Shown here in pieces: positions 54,971-64,000 of a stretch of DNA of 64,000 nt. This stretch comes from Picochlorum sp. 'celeri' (taxonomy: Eukaryota > Chlorophyta > Trebouxiophyceae). Under the pieces are notes generated by a model that had not been told where the DNA came from, searched no databases, and worked only from the letters and a program-made list of their open reading frames with translations. The translations under genes and the position numbers were made by a program. Within the stretch, counting starts at the first letter, position 1; every line of letters begins with the position of its first letter. Location: positions 558,001 to 622,000 of the forward strand of contig JAACMV010000008.1 in NCBI GenBank assembly GCA_010909725.1, read 5' to 3'.

Positions 54971-55933
54971 TTAGTATGAGTCTTGTTGCAAGACCAAACA
55001 CACATCTTCTTCTTTTTGATCCTCTTCTAATGGACATGAAGACGATGGACTCTGTGAGGAGTGTTCTTCAGAACACAGAGATGGGTATTCCTGACAAAAG
55101 ACAGAACACGGTAGCCGAGGAACACCCAAATCTGCCTGTTTTATCAACGTGTTCCACCCCTCCTTGAGGGAGATTGGACAATAGCATCCAGGATCTTGCG
55201 TGGGTTCCCCCAACGCTGTGGTCGCATCGCAATATTCTACAATAAATAAAGCCTTTTTCCGTAGACTTTTCTCTCTGGAGTATTCCATACACTCCCGGAA
55301 CGTAAAGCACGACTCGTTCATAAACCAATCAAATTTGGAACCAATCCTACTGACCAACTCTATGGCATTCTTCAATCCAATGCCCAACCCCAGCGAATGC
55401 GCCGTCTCTGCCAAATACACATTAAATGACTGCTGATCCTTTCTTGTCAGTGAAAACCCAGTCTCCTTCTTCCCAAACGTGTATCCATCCACATTATCGG
55501 GGTCCACTCCCGCGCACCCAATACGCTTGGCAAATTTGATTCGCTTCTTGGCAATCCTCCTCACTCTCTTGGATCGCACATCCACCCAATATTCTCCTGG
55601 CCACCCGTCCATAGGACGTCCGATAGACGACCCCCAGGCCGCTTTTGAAAAGCTATATGGCCCACGATCTTCATCCTTCTCAACCCTGTAGGCTTCAAAT
55701 GTCCCAGCACTGAAATAGCATACAACCTTGGCCGCAGGGTCCTTCTTCTTTATATATGGTATAAAATCTCGTGCTGTATCGATATCAATGACATACAGAT
55801 CGACGCCGGGTATATATGAGGCAGAACCTGTATCGGAAAGTTGGTACTGCCAAGACACATTTTTGGGTGGGACATACCACCCTGCTGCTGCTATGGTTAC
55901 TACAGCCAATAGCCTGAATACATGTTTGATCAT
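54971..55933 (-). CDS. GH114-type secreted glycoside hydrolase
   Basis: A 320-residue protein with a signal peptide (VFRLLAVVTIAAAGWYVP) and a full GH114/TIM-barrel domain (family of endo-alpha-1,4-polygalactosaminidase). Conserved pieces in order: SWQYQLSDTGS, VDLYVIDIDT, VVCYFSAGTFEAYR, MDGWPGEYWVDVRS, CAGVDPDNVDGY (acidic catalytic cluster), LGIGLKNAIE, WFMNESCFTFREC and LFIVEYC. The C-terminal 55 residues are Cys-, Ser- and acid-rich and specific to this protein. GH114 enzymes are best known in bacteria and fungi, where they cut galactosaminogalactan; the substrate here is unknown. The gene is intronless and sits just outside the recombinase-containing repeat, so horizontal origin is possible. 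The divergent neighbour is the codanin-like gene. Confidence 0.88.
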   Translation of the reverse strand: MIKHVFRLLAVVTIAAAGWYVPPKNVSWQYQLSDTGSASYIPGVDLYVIDIDTARDFIPYIKKKDPAAKVVCYFSAGTFEAYRVEKDEDRGPYSFSKAAWGSSIGRPMDGWPGEYWVDVRSKRVRRIAKKRIKFAKRIGCAGVDPDNVDGYTFGKKETGFSLTRKDQQSFNVYLAETAHSLGLGIGLKNAIELVSRIGSKFDWFMNESCFTFRECMEYSREKSLRKKALFIVEYCDATTALGEPTQDPGCYCPISLKEGWNTLIKQADLGVPRLPCSVFCQEYPSLCSEEHSSQSPSSSCPLEEDQKEEDVCLVLQQDSY

Positions 55934-56117
55934 GACATATTTGTTATATCAATGAATGCCTTGTTTGGTTGCCTGAGGGATTCAAAGACCCATTGCTTGT
56001 GAGTAATTAAAACATTTAAAAACTATTTCTGGAATGGATACAAGATGTTCCACCACTGCTGCTGCATGAGCAGAATACAGAAATGAGAGAGGTATCCATG
56101 TGCATCTAAAATACCCT

Positions 56118-59100
56118 ATGGAGACTGTGGATGGTGTCTCAAGGGACGGTAGTGAGGATACAGATGCGGAAGAAAACAAGGAATTGTTGAGAGCCGTTGT
56201 CCAAGGACGGTGCTCGATTGCCACAGATGGATCCTCAAAGGGAATACATAATACTAATTCAGAAGGTCTGTATGGGGCTATGTCGGAGGTAGAGGCGGCT
56301 CCATTGACGATTCGGGATGTGGTTGAGCCCAACGACCACTCCTGGAATGCGTCATGGGATTCCATTGATATCGTATCTTTTGCGATATATGTGTTGGACT
56401 ATGTTCGTACACTATCAAAGGATGTGTTGTCGCGTCGAGAGCGTGTGAAAGAGGAGCGTCAGAAGGAGAGTGGTCGAGGTGTGGTACAGGTTGCGTCTGA
56501 GAAGGAGTTTCCGAGGTTGGAGGCGAGGATTGCGTCGCCGAAAGCGGGAGGTGGGAGGAATGTAATGAATTCTAAGGAATCGAAAAGGAGGATTGTGCCC
56601 ACTGCAGTGCAGTCTGTGGAGATTAATACCAAGTTTCTGGTGGATGAAGAATCAGTTGGGCCACCTGCGTGGCCTGCTACTTCTTCTTCTTCTTCTTCCT
56701 TTTCTTGGACCAAGAAGAAGACGACAAAGGAGGAAGATAATAATAATAAGAATAGTGGATCGAGTCGAGTGGAACGTATCATGGCTTCTCGGTCTGGATT
56801 TGACACGCCAGAGCAGGGCTTGAAGAAGAAGGCACAGTCAAGGATGGATGATGGTGCATTGGCGGTTGGGAGAATGACGCTGGAGGAAGACGAGCACAGT
56901 CTGCAATCTAAAGTTGTTGGTACAAGTCATGCGCTTGGTGATGGGTTGAAGAGGCTTGCGTGCCTGCATGGGCGTGTGCTTGGACTGTCTTCCACCATGT
57001 TTATGACATCAGAGATTAGCTTTTTGTTTCAGATGCTCACTGTCGATGTGTCGGAGAGTGGGGAGAAGAAAGAAAATCATGATGCATATCTAGGAATAGA
57101 TGGATTTACGTGTGGAATGGATGCGGTGCAGTATGCTGCATGTGTTTTGTTGCATGCGGGGAATCTTGTGCTAGGCCTTGGTGTGAAAGTGCTGCAGGAT
57201 ATGAAAGCATATATTGATGTCATCTCTAGAAATGTACAGATAGAGGAGATTCGAAAGCTCAAGAATGTAGTGATGGACACGCTAGAGCGGCATGAGCCAT
57301 GGGGTGGGCTGGTGCAGTCTCCCTCATTTCATACACAAAAGAATACTGGCTGTTTGACGGGTCATACGGGATTGAATGTGTTTTTAAACGATGATGACAT
57401 GAATAGGAAGAAAAGTCCAGATGGACAACGTAAATTGTCGAATAGAGAGGCATTTCGTGATAGTTGGTTCAAATTGATGAAGGAGGCTGTGCGTCAGTCA
57501 ACATCGCTGAGCGAGCTACAGCAACATGGGGCTGGGAAGATTGGTCATCATCATGTGCCTGAAGAACGCCATGGCGAGGCTACTGTGCTCAAATTGCTTC
57601 AAGAAGAATCGTCTCGGCTTTTGAGAGGCCTGAGGCTCGATAATTATGAGGCATTTGCGGAACTCTTTGTTGCTGCTGTGCTGCAGGCTGCAGCGACTGG
57701 TGAGGCGTTGATGGATGAAGAACTCACAGGAATCGCAAAACAAAATGTGTCTCGATTCCAATCGTTGAATAAGAGATTTCAGTTGCAGAATGACTCGAAA
57801 AAGCCTGGATTTGGAGGGCCAAGGAATGACTACCAGAATAGACAGTCAAAGGGAAGGGTCTCGTACATGTCAAAGAGGACACAGGTTGATCAATCAGCAG
57901 AGCATGCTCTCAATGTTGCTGGAGAATTTACAAAAGCTCTACGCCCTTTTGTGTTGTTTTTGGAGGCGAGTGATAGTCACAGACTTGATATGAGTTTAAT
58001 ACGTGTCATGAGGGCCAAACTGGAACATCTTGTCCAGTGTTCCCCTGATGATGCGCCCACGTCTCTCGATAGCGGGGGTCTTCTTGGTATTGATGAGATT
58101 TGTATATCTACAACTGCGTTAGCTGGATTTTTAGGGTACCTGTCATTTACAAAGGGCGACAGTGTGGGAGTCCAGAGCAGGTGTTGTAAGGGTGATTATG
58201 ATGGCACACATCACTTGGATGTCCTATATTATCTCAATTTGTGTTTGGAGTCTCCACCGCACGACTCGCGCCTTGGGATGCTATATAAGATTATGCCTTG
58301 GATATCCCGGTATTTGAAGTTTCTGTCGTGGAACAAGAAAGCAGCTGAATCATTGTACTTTCAGAGAGTTTTCTCAATAGTTGGAGGTATCAGAAGGCAT
58401 CCCTATTTGCAGGCAAGAAGTCGTAGCTTTAGAGGTACCGCATGTCTTTCCTTACGATCTATTTTGGATGATCTTGCGTGGCAGTTTCAGCCGTATATGG
58501 AACGAGCAGACACACCTGGTGGACAGACAAAATCATGGGTGGATAGTATCCTCAGGGAAGATATTGTGTGGGCAAATGCAAACCTCGGCCGTCGCTATGT
58601 AGAGACGGCCTGTCCTGATCTGTCTTCTTTGGGGAAAATTTTCTCGAAAAAGAGTATAGGATCTCTTGATTCTACACAAGTACCGAGACGAGTGAGAAAG
58701 ATTACACCCACAGCACCAAGCCAGGTGACCCAGACATCAACGGCTCTTGTAGGACAGAAGGAGACCACTACCACGCCCGTGTCGCACCAGCAAGTGTTGA
58801 TAGAACTAGAAAAAGTATTTTTGGATCAATATAGTACGTCCACAAAGGTGACAGATATTAAATTGAGAGACTTTGTAGCCTGGTGCTCTGATGCCATTGC
58901 CCGCAAGGGTGTTGCTGCTGGTCTGGATCAGGCTGTCACATCATGCTGTGCAATCTTTGAGAATGAGATGAAGGAGCAACTAGAACAGTATGCTGCATCA
59001 TGTGTTATTTCTCAGACAAATAATGCCTCCAAGGGTAGAGTTGACAAGCAGAAACTTGAAGCTGTTTGCACATCAGCTGATAACCTCTTCCGGTCAAAAT

Positions 59101-59369
59101 TGTATGATACTGTGCGAGCTGCATCAATAAAGGCACTTCGAGATACGATACAGAAATGCTCTAAAAGCACTGTAGAGCTGCTGCTTCCAGACGCATGGGG
59201 CCCCTGCGTCAAAATGACGGCCGCAGCAATCATTGCCAGGCGAGCCGAAGCAGCTGGTGCAGGGCAGTGTTTGACAGAGCTCCCTCATCTGGCACAGACA
59301 AGAATCAGAAGCGCACTCGAAGGAATGACGTCAACTTACATGTCAAACTCCAAAAAAGAAAATTCATAA
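56118..59369 (+). CDS. CDAN1: Codanin-1-like protein
   Basis: A 1083-residue protein from the ATG at 56118. The N-terminal third is charged and low in complexity, with EKEFPRLEARI near residue 130 and Ser/Lys/Asp-rich runs. The helical C-terminal two thirds contain the segment LYKIMPWISRYLKFLSWNKK followed by FQRVFSIVGGIRRH and a block ending in LDDLAWQFQPY, which follow the order of the codanin-1 conserved region (PW..EYL.F.. ... YY..VF..L..L). Codanin-1 in animals binds the histone chaperone ASF1 and limits histone delivery to chromatin; plants carry relatives of unknown role. The assignment rests on motif order, not on an alignment. An out-of-frame ATG at 56098 gives a three-codon frame just upstream. 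The stop is 11 bases from the convergent peptidase gene. Confidence 0.62.
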   Translation: METVDGVSRDGSEDTDAEENKELLRAVVQGRCSIATDGSSKGIHNTNSEGLYGAMSEVEAAPLTIRDVVEPNDHSWNASWDSIDIVSFAIYVLDYVRTLSKDVLSRRERVKEERQKESGRGVVQVASEKEFPRLEARIASPKAGGGRNVMNSKESKRRIVPTAVQSVEINTKFLVDEESVGPPAWPATSSSSSSFSWTKKKTTKEEDNNNKNSGSSRVERIMASRSGFDTPEQGLKKKAQSRMDDGALAVGRMTLEEDEHSLQSKVVGTSHALGDGLKRLACLHGRVLGLSSTMFMTSEISFLFQMLTVDVSESGEKKENHDAYLGIDGFTCGMDAVQYAACVLLHAGNLVLGLGVKVLQDMKAYIDVISRNVQIEEIRKLKNVVMDTLERHEPWGGLVQSPSFHTQKNTGCLTGHTGLNVFLNDDDMNRKKSPDGQRKLSNREAFRDSWFKLMKEAVRQSTSLSELQQHGAGKIGHHHVPEERHGEATVLKLLQEESSRLLRGLRLDNYEAFAELFVAAVLQAAATGEALMDEELTGIAKQNVSRFQSLNKRFQLQNDSKKPGFGGPRNDYQNRQSKGRVSYMSKRTQVDQSAEHALNVAGEFTKALRPFVLFLEASDSHRLDMSLIRVMRAKLEHLVQCSPDDAPTSLDSGGLLGIDEICISTTALAGFLGYLSFTKGDSVGVQSRCCKGDYDGTHHLDVLYYLNLCLESPPHDSRLGMLYKIMPWISRYLKFLSWNKKAAESLYFQRVFSIVGGIRRHPYLQARSRSFRGTACLSLRSILDDLAWQFQPYMERADTPGGQTKSWVDSILREDIVWANANLGRRYVETACPDLSSLGKIFSKKSIGSLDSTQVPRRVRKITPTAPSQVTQTSTALVGQKETTTTPVSHQQVLIELEKVFLDQYSTSTKVTDIKLRDFVAWCSDAIARKGVAAGLDQAVTSCCAIFENEMKEQLEQYAASCVISQTNNASKGRVDKQKLEAVCTSADNLFRSKLYDTVRAASIKALRDTIQKCSKSTVELLLPDAWGPCVKMTAAAIIARRAEAAGAGQCLTELPHLAQTRIRSALEGMTSTYMSNSKKENS

Positions 59370-59380
59370 TATACAGGGTA

Positions 59381-61798
59381 TCATGTAGCAGTACCATGTC
59401 TCAAAATGTCCATGTCCCTCAAGTATGCATGGAAATCAGGATAGTACCCCCCAGTCACCGTATCTGATGTCGACCCCTTCACGCCCACTAGCCCTTTTGT
59501 TCCAGTATCACCGACCAAAAGATCCTCGACATACTGCTTTGCTGGTTTCGACCCCCCGCAGGCTAGCATCCGCCTATGCATCACATCAGTCGAGGGCATA
59601 CCATGCTCTTCCAAACCATCCCAGACCTGTGAGGCAATGCAATTTGCAAACAGATAACTGTAATAATTTCCAGCATATCCTACAATATGTGAAAACCGCA
59701 ACGGAGGATAAGATTTACCTCCATACTGCTCCACACCGTGCTCCAACATAAAATGTTCCAGATCTTGTGCTGTCCCAAAACCATCAGAGCCCACCCTCTC
59801 GCCATGCATGTACTGATCCAATAAGCACGTCTCGATTGTATTCTGCAACTTCAACGCCGCACAATGTTTCTTTTTGATACTCAAGTTTCTCATCAGTTCA
59901 GTTGGAACAGATCCATGGCCTTTTCCAGAATGTTTGACCATTAATTCAAGTGCAACAGGGTGACTTGCAAACCTCTCAAACACATGTGATGGCACTTCAA
60001 TAATATCCTGCGGACCACGGGTCCCGGACAAATGCTGCAATCGTGTTCGAGATAAAATAGAGTGCATTGCATGACCAAACTCGTGACACAGCGTCTCGAG
60101 ATCACCAAAACTCAAATATCTATCAGAGGACAGATTTGCCACAAGAGCTGCCTTGGGCAACTGGTACATCCCATCACCCCTCTGCCGTCCACACTGGAGC
60201 GTAAACAAGGCCGCACCACCAAATTTCCCAGGTCTTTGGAATAGATCCATATATATTGTACCAAACTTTTCATCTGTGCGGGAATCATACGCACACACCT
60301 TGATTACTCCGTCTGCCCACGATTCACCGGGCATCATGCTTCTCACCACCAACCTCACATTCATCACCTGCTCCATCAGCGCACTCATCCCAAGCAAAAA
60401 ACCTGGAACGGTAACCATATCACCTAAACTCTGTAACGCTGTGATGCATTCTTTCGGCAGCGTCTGCTGAATCCCCCAATCCCTGTCCCATGGCTGAAGT
60501 ACCTCATGCCCACCACCATGTCCCTGTTGATACAAGGACATTTTCCATGCCAACAGCCTCTCCTTTTCCTCTGCGATAGACTCTTTCAACGCACTATTCA
60601 CCTCCTTTAAAAACACATCAATTGCTTCTGGTGTATTCCCTAGACTGAATCCATCCAGTTGATATGCCGCAAACGACGAATACCCCATAATATCAGCCAC
60701 CTGTCGTCTCGCATGCAACAGATCCCTCGCAATCCCTGCATTCTCCCTTGGATACGATGCATAGGTCTTATACGCAGCTTTACGAACCTCTTCCACATCA
60801 CAATGCCATAAAATACCATGGCATGTTCTGGAATCCCCAGGCGCACGCAGTATACAATCCCCCAACATCCCATCCCTCTGAAACACAGCATCCAATCCCA
60901 CCTTTGCATCACGCTGCACCAACCGACCAACCTCCTGCGAACACGCCCTCTCATCCACAATAATCTCTCCTGTCTTTTTTGCATCTATTGTATTCTGCAT
61001 ATATGAATGCCCAGCGTTGTGAATACTGCCAATCAATTCGGTCATATCATCCTTCTCCTTCCCCTGCAGGTGCACTCCAAATCTCTCAAAATCCCTTTTG
61101 AGCATCTCCCCCACATACATGTACTCGTCATTCTGTACGTCTTGATGGGCATGCGACATACGTGTATTATTATTATTATCACCCCCACGCATGGTATCCA
61201 AGGCACGACATAAAGCACTGTACAAGCCCACATGGGTATTCAATTCCTGCACAAACCCTCCCAGCCGAACGCACGCCATATGAGCTGCCTGCCTCCACAC
61301 CTCCTCTCCATGCACATGCCGACAGAACTCGGCCGCGTCCATTGTCCGACACAATACATCCGATATCTCATCCAGCTTTCGCACCACATCCGGACCAGGA
61401 TCCGACATAATGACATCATCAATCAAACCCCTACACGCCTCTTCTGTCCTCACAGCCAACCCTTCCCAATCACCTGCCTCATGCACCCCAGCAACGCCGG
61501 CAAAGCAACCAACAGCTCGTTCAGAACCACTACCATCATCATCTGCCCGTGTCCCATGATACCATGACGTGCCATTCCAGAGAGGTTGATGGAATGGCTT
61601 CTTGCTTTTTCCTTCAAAAGCAGAACCAAAAAGAGACCGCACGGGTGTCACTGCATCGCAGCTGGTCTGTCCATGCCAAGATGAATCAGAAATTCTACGA
61701 GGTACGTCATGAGGAGTCTCCAAGCCAATCAGATGCGTTGCTACCAGACGACGACACACTCGTATCTGACGACAACCGTTCAAAACCCGACCCAACAT
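59381..61798 (-). CDS. MIP: Mitochondrial intermediate peptidase (M3 family)
   Basis: An 805-residue zinc metallopeptidase that removes an octapeptide from proteins already cut by the matrix processing peptidase. The metal motif is LCHEFGHAMH with His572, Glu573 and His576, and the third ligand is in DIIEVPSHVFE. The conserved C-terminal block FSHIVGYAGNYYSYLFANC closes the active site. The N-terminus has several Arg and few acids over about 40 residues (MLGRVLNGCRQIRVCRRLVA), as expected for mitochondrial import. The length is somewhat above the usual 710-750, with an Asn/His-containing insertion near residues 208-220. Plastid or cytosolic M3 relatives (OOP/TOP) are less likely because of the C-terminal block and size. 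Confidence 0.9.
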   Translation of the reverse strand: MLGRVLNGCRQIRVCRRLVATHLIGLETPHDVPRRISDSSWHGQTSCDAVTPVRSLFGSAFEGKSKKPFHQPLWNGTSWYHGTRADDDGSGSERAVGCFAGVAGVHEAGDWEGLAVRTEEACRGLIDDVIMSDPGPDVVRKLDEISDVLCRTMDAAEFCRHVHGEEVWRQAAHMACVRLGGFVQELNTHVGLYSALCRALDTMRGGDNNNNTRMSHAHQDVQNDEYMYVGEMLKRDFERFGVHLQGKEKDDMTELIGSIHNAGHSYMQNTIDAKKTGEIIVDERACSQEVGRLVQRDAKVGLDAVFQRDGMLGDCILRAPGDSRTCHGILWHCDVEEVRKAAYKTYASYPRENAGIARDLLHARRQVADIMGYSSFAAYQLDGFSLGNTPEAIDVFLKEVNSALKESIAEEKERLLAWKMSLYQQGHGGGHEVLQPWDRDWGIQQTLPKECITALQSLGDMVTVPGFLLGMSALMEQVMNVRLVVRSMMPGESWADGVIKVCAYDSRTDEKFGTIYMDLFQRPGKFGGAALFTLQCGRQRGDGMYQLPKAALVANLSSDRYLSFGDLETLCHEFGHAMHSILSRTRLQHLSGTRGPQDIIEVPSHVFERFASHPVALELMVKHSGKGHGSVPTELMRNLSIKKKHCAALKLQNTIETCLLDQYMHGERVGSDGFGTAQDLEHFMLEHGVEQYGGKSYPPLRFSHIVGYAGNYYSYLFANCIASQVWDGLEEHGMPSTDVMHRRMLACGGSKPAKQYVEDLLVGDTGTKGLVGVKGSTSDTVTGGYYPDFHAYLRDMDILRHGTAT

Positions 61799-62170
61799 TA
61801 CAACGACAAGGTACTAGGCTCATATCATACGAATGACGGTATCAAATTATTGCTCATAGTTGATATTTAAGAAGAACCATCGCAATCTGATTCCATACTT
61901 GCATGAACATGGGTCAAAAGCAACCCAAGATCTCTCTTCCAAGAAGTTAAGATCTGTCTAAATTAGGAATATTGAGGGCGCTCTGGTCAGACTCGTCCAA
62001 CGATGGACACGTCATCACTATGCGTCGCATAATGCATCGCATAACCGCTATCTCGTCCGTTCGAGATACTCGAGGCACGTGTCTTTGTATACACATGTCA
62101 CTTTGGATGAAAATACCAATGAATATTGTATGACGAGTAGAGCAGCACAGGTACAAGGATACTGTGGAGC
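61799..62170. other. Intergenic, MIP to IPUT1-like gene (divergent)
   Basis: Divergent promoter region of 372 bases. No gene or repeat is seen. Confidence 0.45.
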
Positions 62171-63888
62171 ATGGGATCACCCATGACGCCTGCAGGCGCT
62201 GTTATTGCTGCTCAGCGGCGTGGGAAAAAAGATACAGAGGCAGAGCCACCACCGTGGGCATACGTGTCTCTCTTGTATGGAGATGAATTCCTTCTCGGAC
62301 TTCGTGTGCGTTTTATTCGTGGTATTCTGACGATGCTGGTCTACTGACTCAATGAGAAGGTATGGGAGGATGACTGGTGCAGGTTTTGGGGCAGAGTCTA
62401 CAAGCGAGCGGTTCACGGGCGGATCGCGTCGCGATTGTCGCGGGTCCGGTCCGATACGATACAATATCAATTTTAGAGCAGGATGGATGGAAGGTTCGGA
62501 CGTCGGAGATTGTTCAGAATCCAGGGGATGTGTTTCCTCCCAAGTTTTCTGGAGTGTATACAAAGCTGAGGATATTTGGGGATACAACGTACGATCGCAT
62601 CGTCTTTCTCGATGCAGATACGATAGTTGTAGAAAATATTGATTCCTTGTTTCTATGCAATGGATTCTGTGCTGTGCTGCGGCATTCAGAGCGGTTTAAC
62701 AGTGGCGTGATGGCAATACAGCCTGCTGCATTTGATGTGGATGATATGCTATCACATATCAAGGATATGCCATCGTATACGGGAGGCGATCAAGGTTTTT
62801 TGAATGAATATTTAAAAGGATTTGCAGAAGCACCAATGTTTTATCCCGAAAAGGGGATATTGCTGGACAGTAGTAAGAATACGACACGTAGCAAGCTGGC
62901 CATGGGAAGGCTGCCAACACAGTACAATGCGGATCTGGGTCTGTTTGTGCTGAATAGAAATCGCTGGGCAATAGATACTGTACGTGTTATTCATTATACA
63001 TTGGGGCCTGTGAAGCCGTGGGCGTGGTGGAGTTATTGGGTGCTTGGTCATGATGCCATGGCCCCCTGGTTGGCATTTCGTCAGGCATTGCATCCCAGTG
63101 GGCCAGTGGCGTTGCCCATTCAGACACCATCTCGGAGTATTCAGCAACATAGTTTGATGACGGATCATAGGTATGATATGAGGGAATGGTATGTCTATGG
63201 CATGTGTGTGGCATTGCTTGGCATGGGATATCGACGCATGATTTCCCCCCAAGGAACACAGAAGAAGAAGAAGAGGAGCAAAAAGACGAGCAAAAAGACC
63301 ACCAAGACAGCAGTGCATAAGACTACAATCCTTCTCCCCAGCACACTATGTATGGCGAATGATCAAGGTATCCATACACACAAGAGCAATAGAATGGGGA
63401 TGTGCAATGGGATGTACCTTGCACTAACAGCATATGGATTGTTGAGCCTGGTTGTATCTGCTGCCATTGCATTTTACGCAACTCCTCAACAGCTCAGTCC
63501 ATGGGCAGGATGTGCAGCCTTCTTTCTTCTATTCAGCCTGATGATACCATTGATCAACAACATATGCCTTGAGCATCTCCTCTGGTATGATGCTCCTGAC
63601 ACTCATGATGGAGACAGCAGTGTACAGCTGTCTCCAGAAGGAGACTACTCACTCGTCATGCAAGAGAAGAGAAGCGCCACCGTTAAGGAAGACCATGGCA
63701 ACAAGCACATCATACTCCTGTATGCTATGGCTGTGGCATTGTTTGTATATCCAGCATATGCATCAATCGTGTTGTTTGATACCATCTGGACTCGTGTCGT
63801 TGGAAGTCTTCTTCTCGAAGGACTCTCCGTCTTTCTATATCTCCACCTTGTCCTTCCAAGGATTGCCATCAGAATCAGCCATTCTTGA
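62171..63888 (+). CDS. IPUT1: GT8 glycosyltransferase, IPUT1/PGSIP6-type (two exons)
   Basis: Plant IPUT1 transfers glucuronic acid to inositol phosphorylceramide in the Golgi, the first step of GIPC sphingolipid head-group synthesis. Model join(62171..62305, 62383..63888), 546 residues; the 77-nt intron (GTGCGT...GTGCAG) joins YGDEFLLGLR to VLGQSLQ. The GT8 domain covers residues 30-280: AYVSLLYGDEFLLG, FSGVYTKLRIFG, the metal-binding DAD in VFLDADTIVV, the acceptor-side blocks RHSERFNSGVMAIQP and SYTGGDQGFLNEYL, and HYTLGPVKPWAWW. These match PGSIP6-8 rather than glycogenin or GUX. The C-terminal part has about five hydrophobic helices, as IPUT1 does, after a Lys-rich stretch (KKKKRSKKTSKKTTK). 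The two N-terminal Mets in exon 1 are in frame; the first was taken. Confidence 0.9.
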
Positions 63889-64000
63889 CCATGAGCTGAT
63901 TAGATTCATGAATGCTGATCAGCATTAGCCAATCCACCATGAATGGGCAACATGAGAAGCATCGTGAATGTGCATATAATCGCCAATGTGCGACATATGG

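Overview
The window is nuclear DNA from a eukaryotic, probably unicellular, alga of the green lineage. The main clues are a myosin whose motor and C-terminal tail look like the plant/green class VIII type, an alpha-glucan water dikinase, a plant-type N-acetylglutamate kinase with a plastid-like leader, a plastid-type MATE transporter, an IPUT1/PGSIP6-type GT8 enzyme and a Mei2-like protein with a C-terminal RRM. Gene density is high. Neighbouring stop codons are as close as 4, 11 and 20 bases. Introns are few and short (about 67-270 nt, GT-AG, often GTACGT, GTATGT or GTGCGT donors) and lie near the 5' ends of genes. The green-alga assignment is an inference; I could not run a phylogeny.

Layout: 0.5-4.7 kb Mei2-like RNA-binding protein and beta-tubulin. 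4.8-10.9 kb a double-module cobalamin-dependent methionine synthase (minus strand). 10.9-15.4 kb a small membrane protein, GCP4, SDHAF4, a small membrane protein and an ankyrin protein. 15.6-22.2 kb an ABCF ATPase, casein kinase 1 and an SPX-VTC4 polyphosphate polymerase. 22.5-28.2 kb a SPOUT RNA methyltransferase, an unknown nuclear-type protein, N-acetylglutamate kinase and another unknown. 28.4-40.6 kb UTP10/HEATR1, a class VIII-like myosin and a Ser/Gln-rich zinc-finger protein. 40.9-50.4 kb a small membrane protein, the glucan water dikinase, a secreted Cys-rich protein, a GYF/RGG protein and a MATE carrier. 50.4-54.9 kb an accessory segment bounded by two direct repeats. 55.0-63.9 kb a GH114-type secreted hydrolase, a codanin-1-like protein, a mitochondrial intermediate peptidase and the IPUT1-type enzyme.

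Most genes are housekeeping genes of unrelated pathways, so there is no operon-like logic. Two things stand out. The methionine synthase carries two complete homocysteine/folate-binding modules in one reading frame. The copies are identical in protein over some 640 residues and nearly identical in DNA, while the DNA at one edge of the duplication is only about 75% identical, which suggests gene conversion. The other is the 50.4-54.9 kb segment: two direct repeats of about 170 bp, exactly 4200 bases apart, each contain a 26-bp palindrome. The right copy is the 5' end of a decayed tyrosine recombinase gene, and between the repeats lies a secreted protein with a PAN-like domain, a proline-rich hinge and 75-bp tandem DUF285 repeats. 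I read this as the remains of a mobile element.
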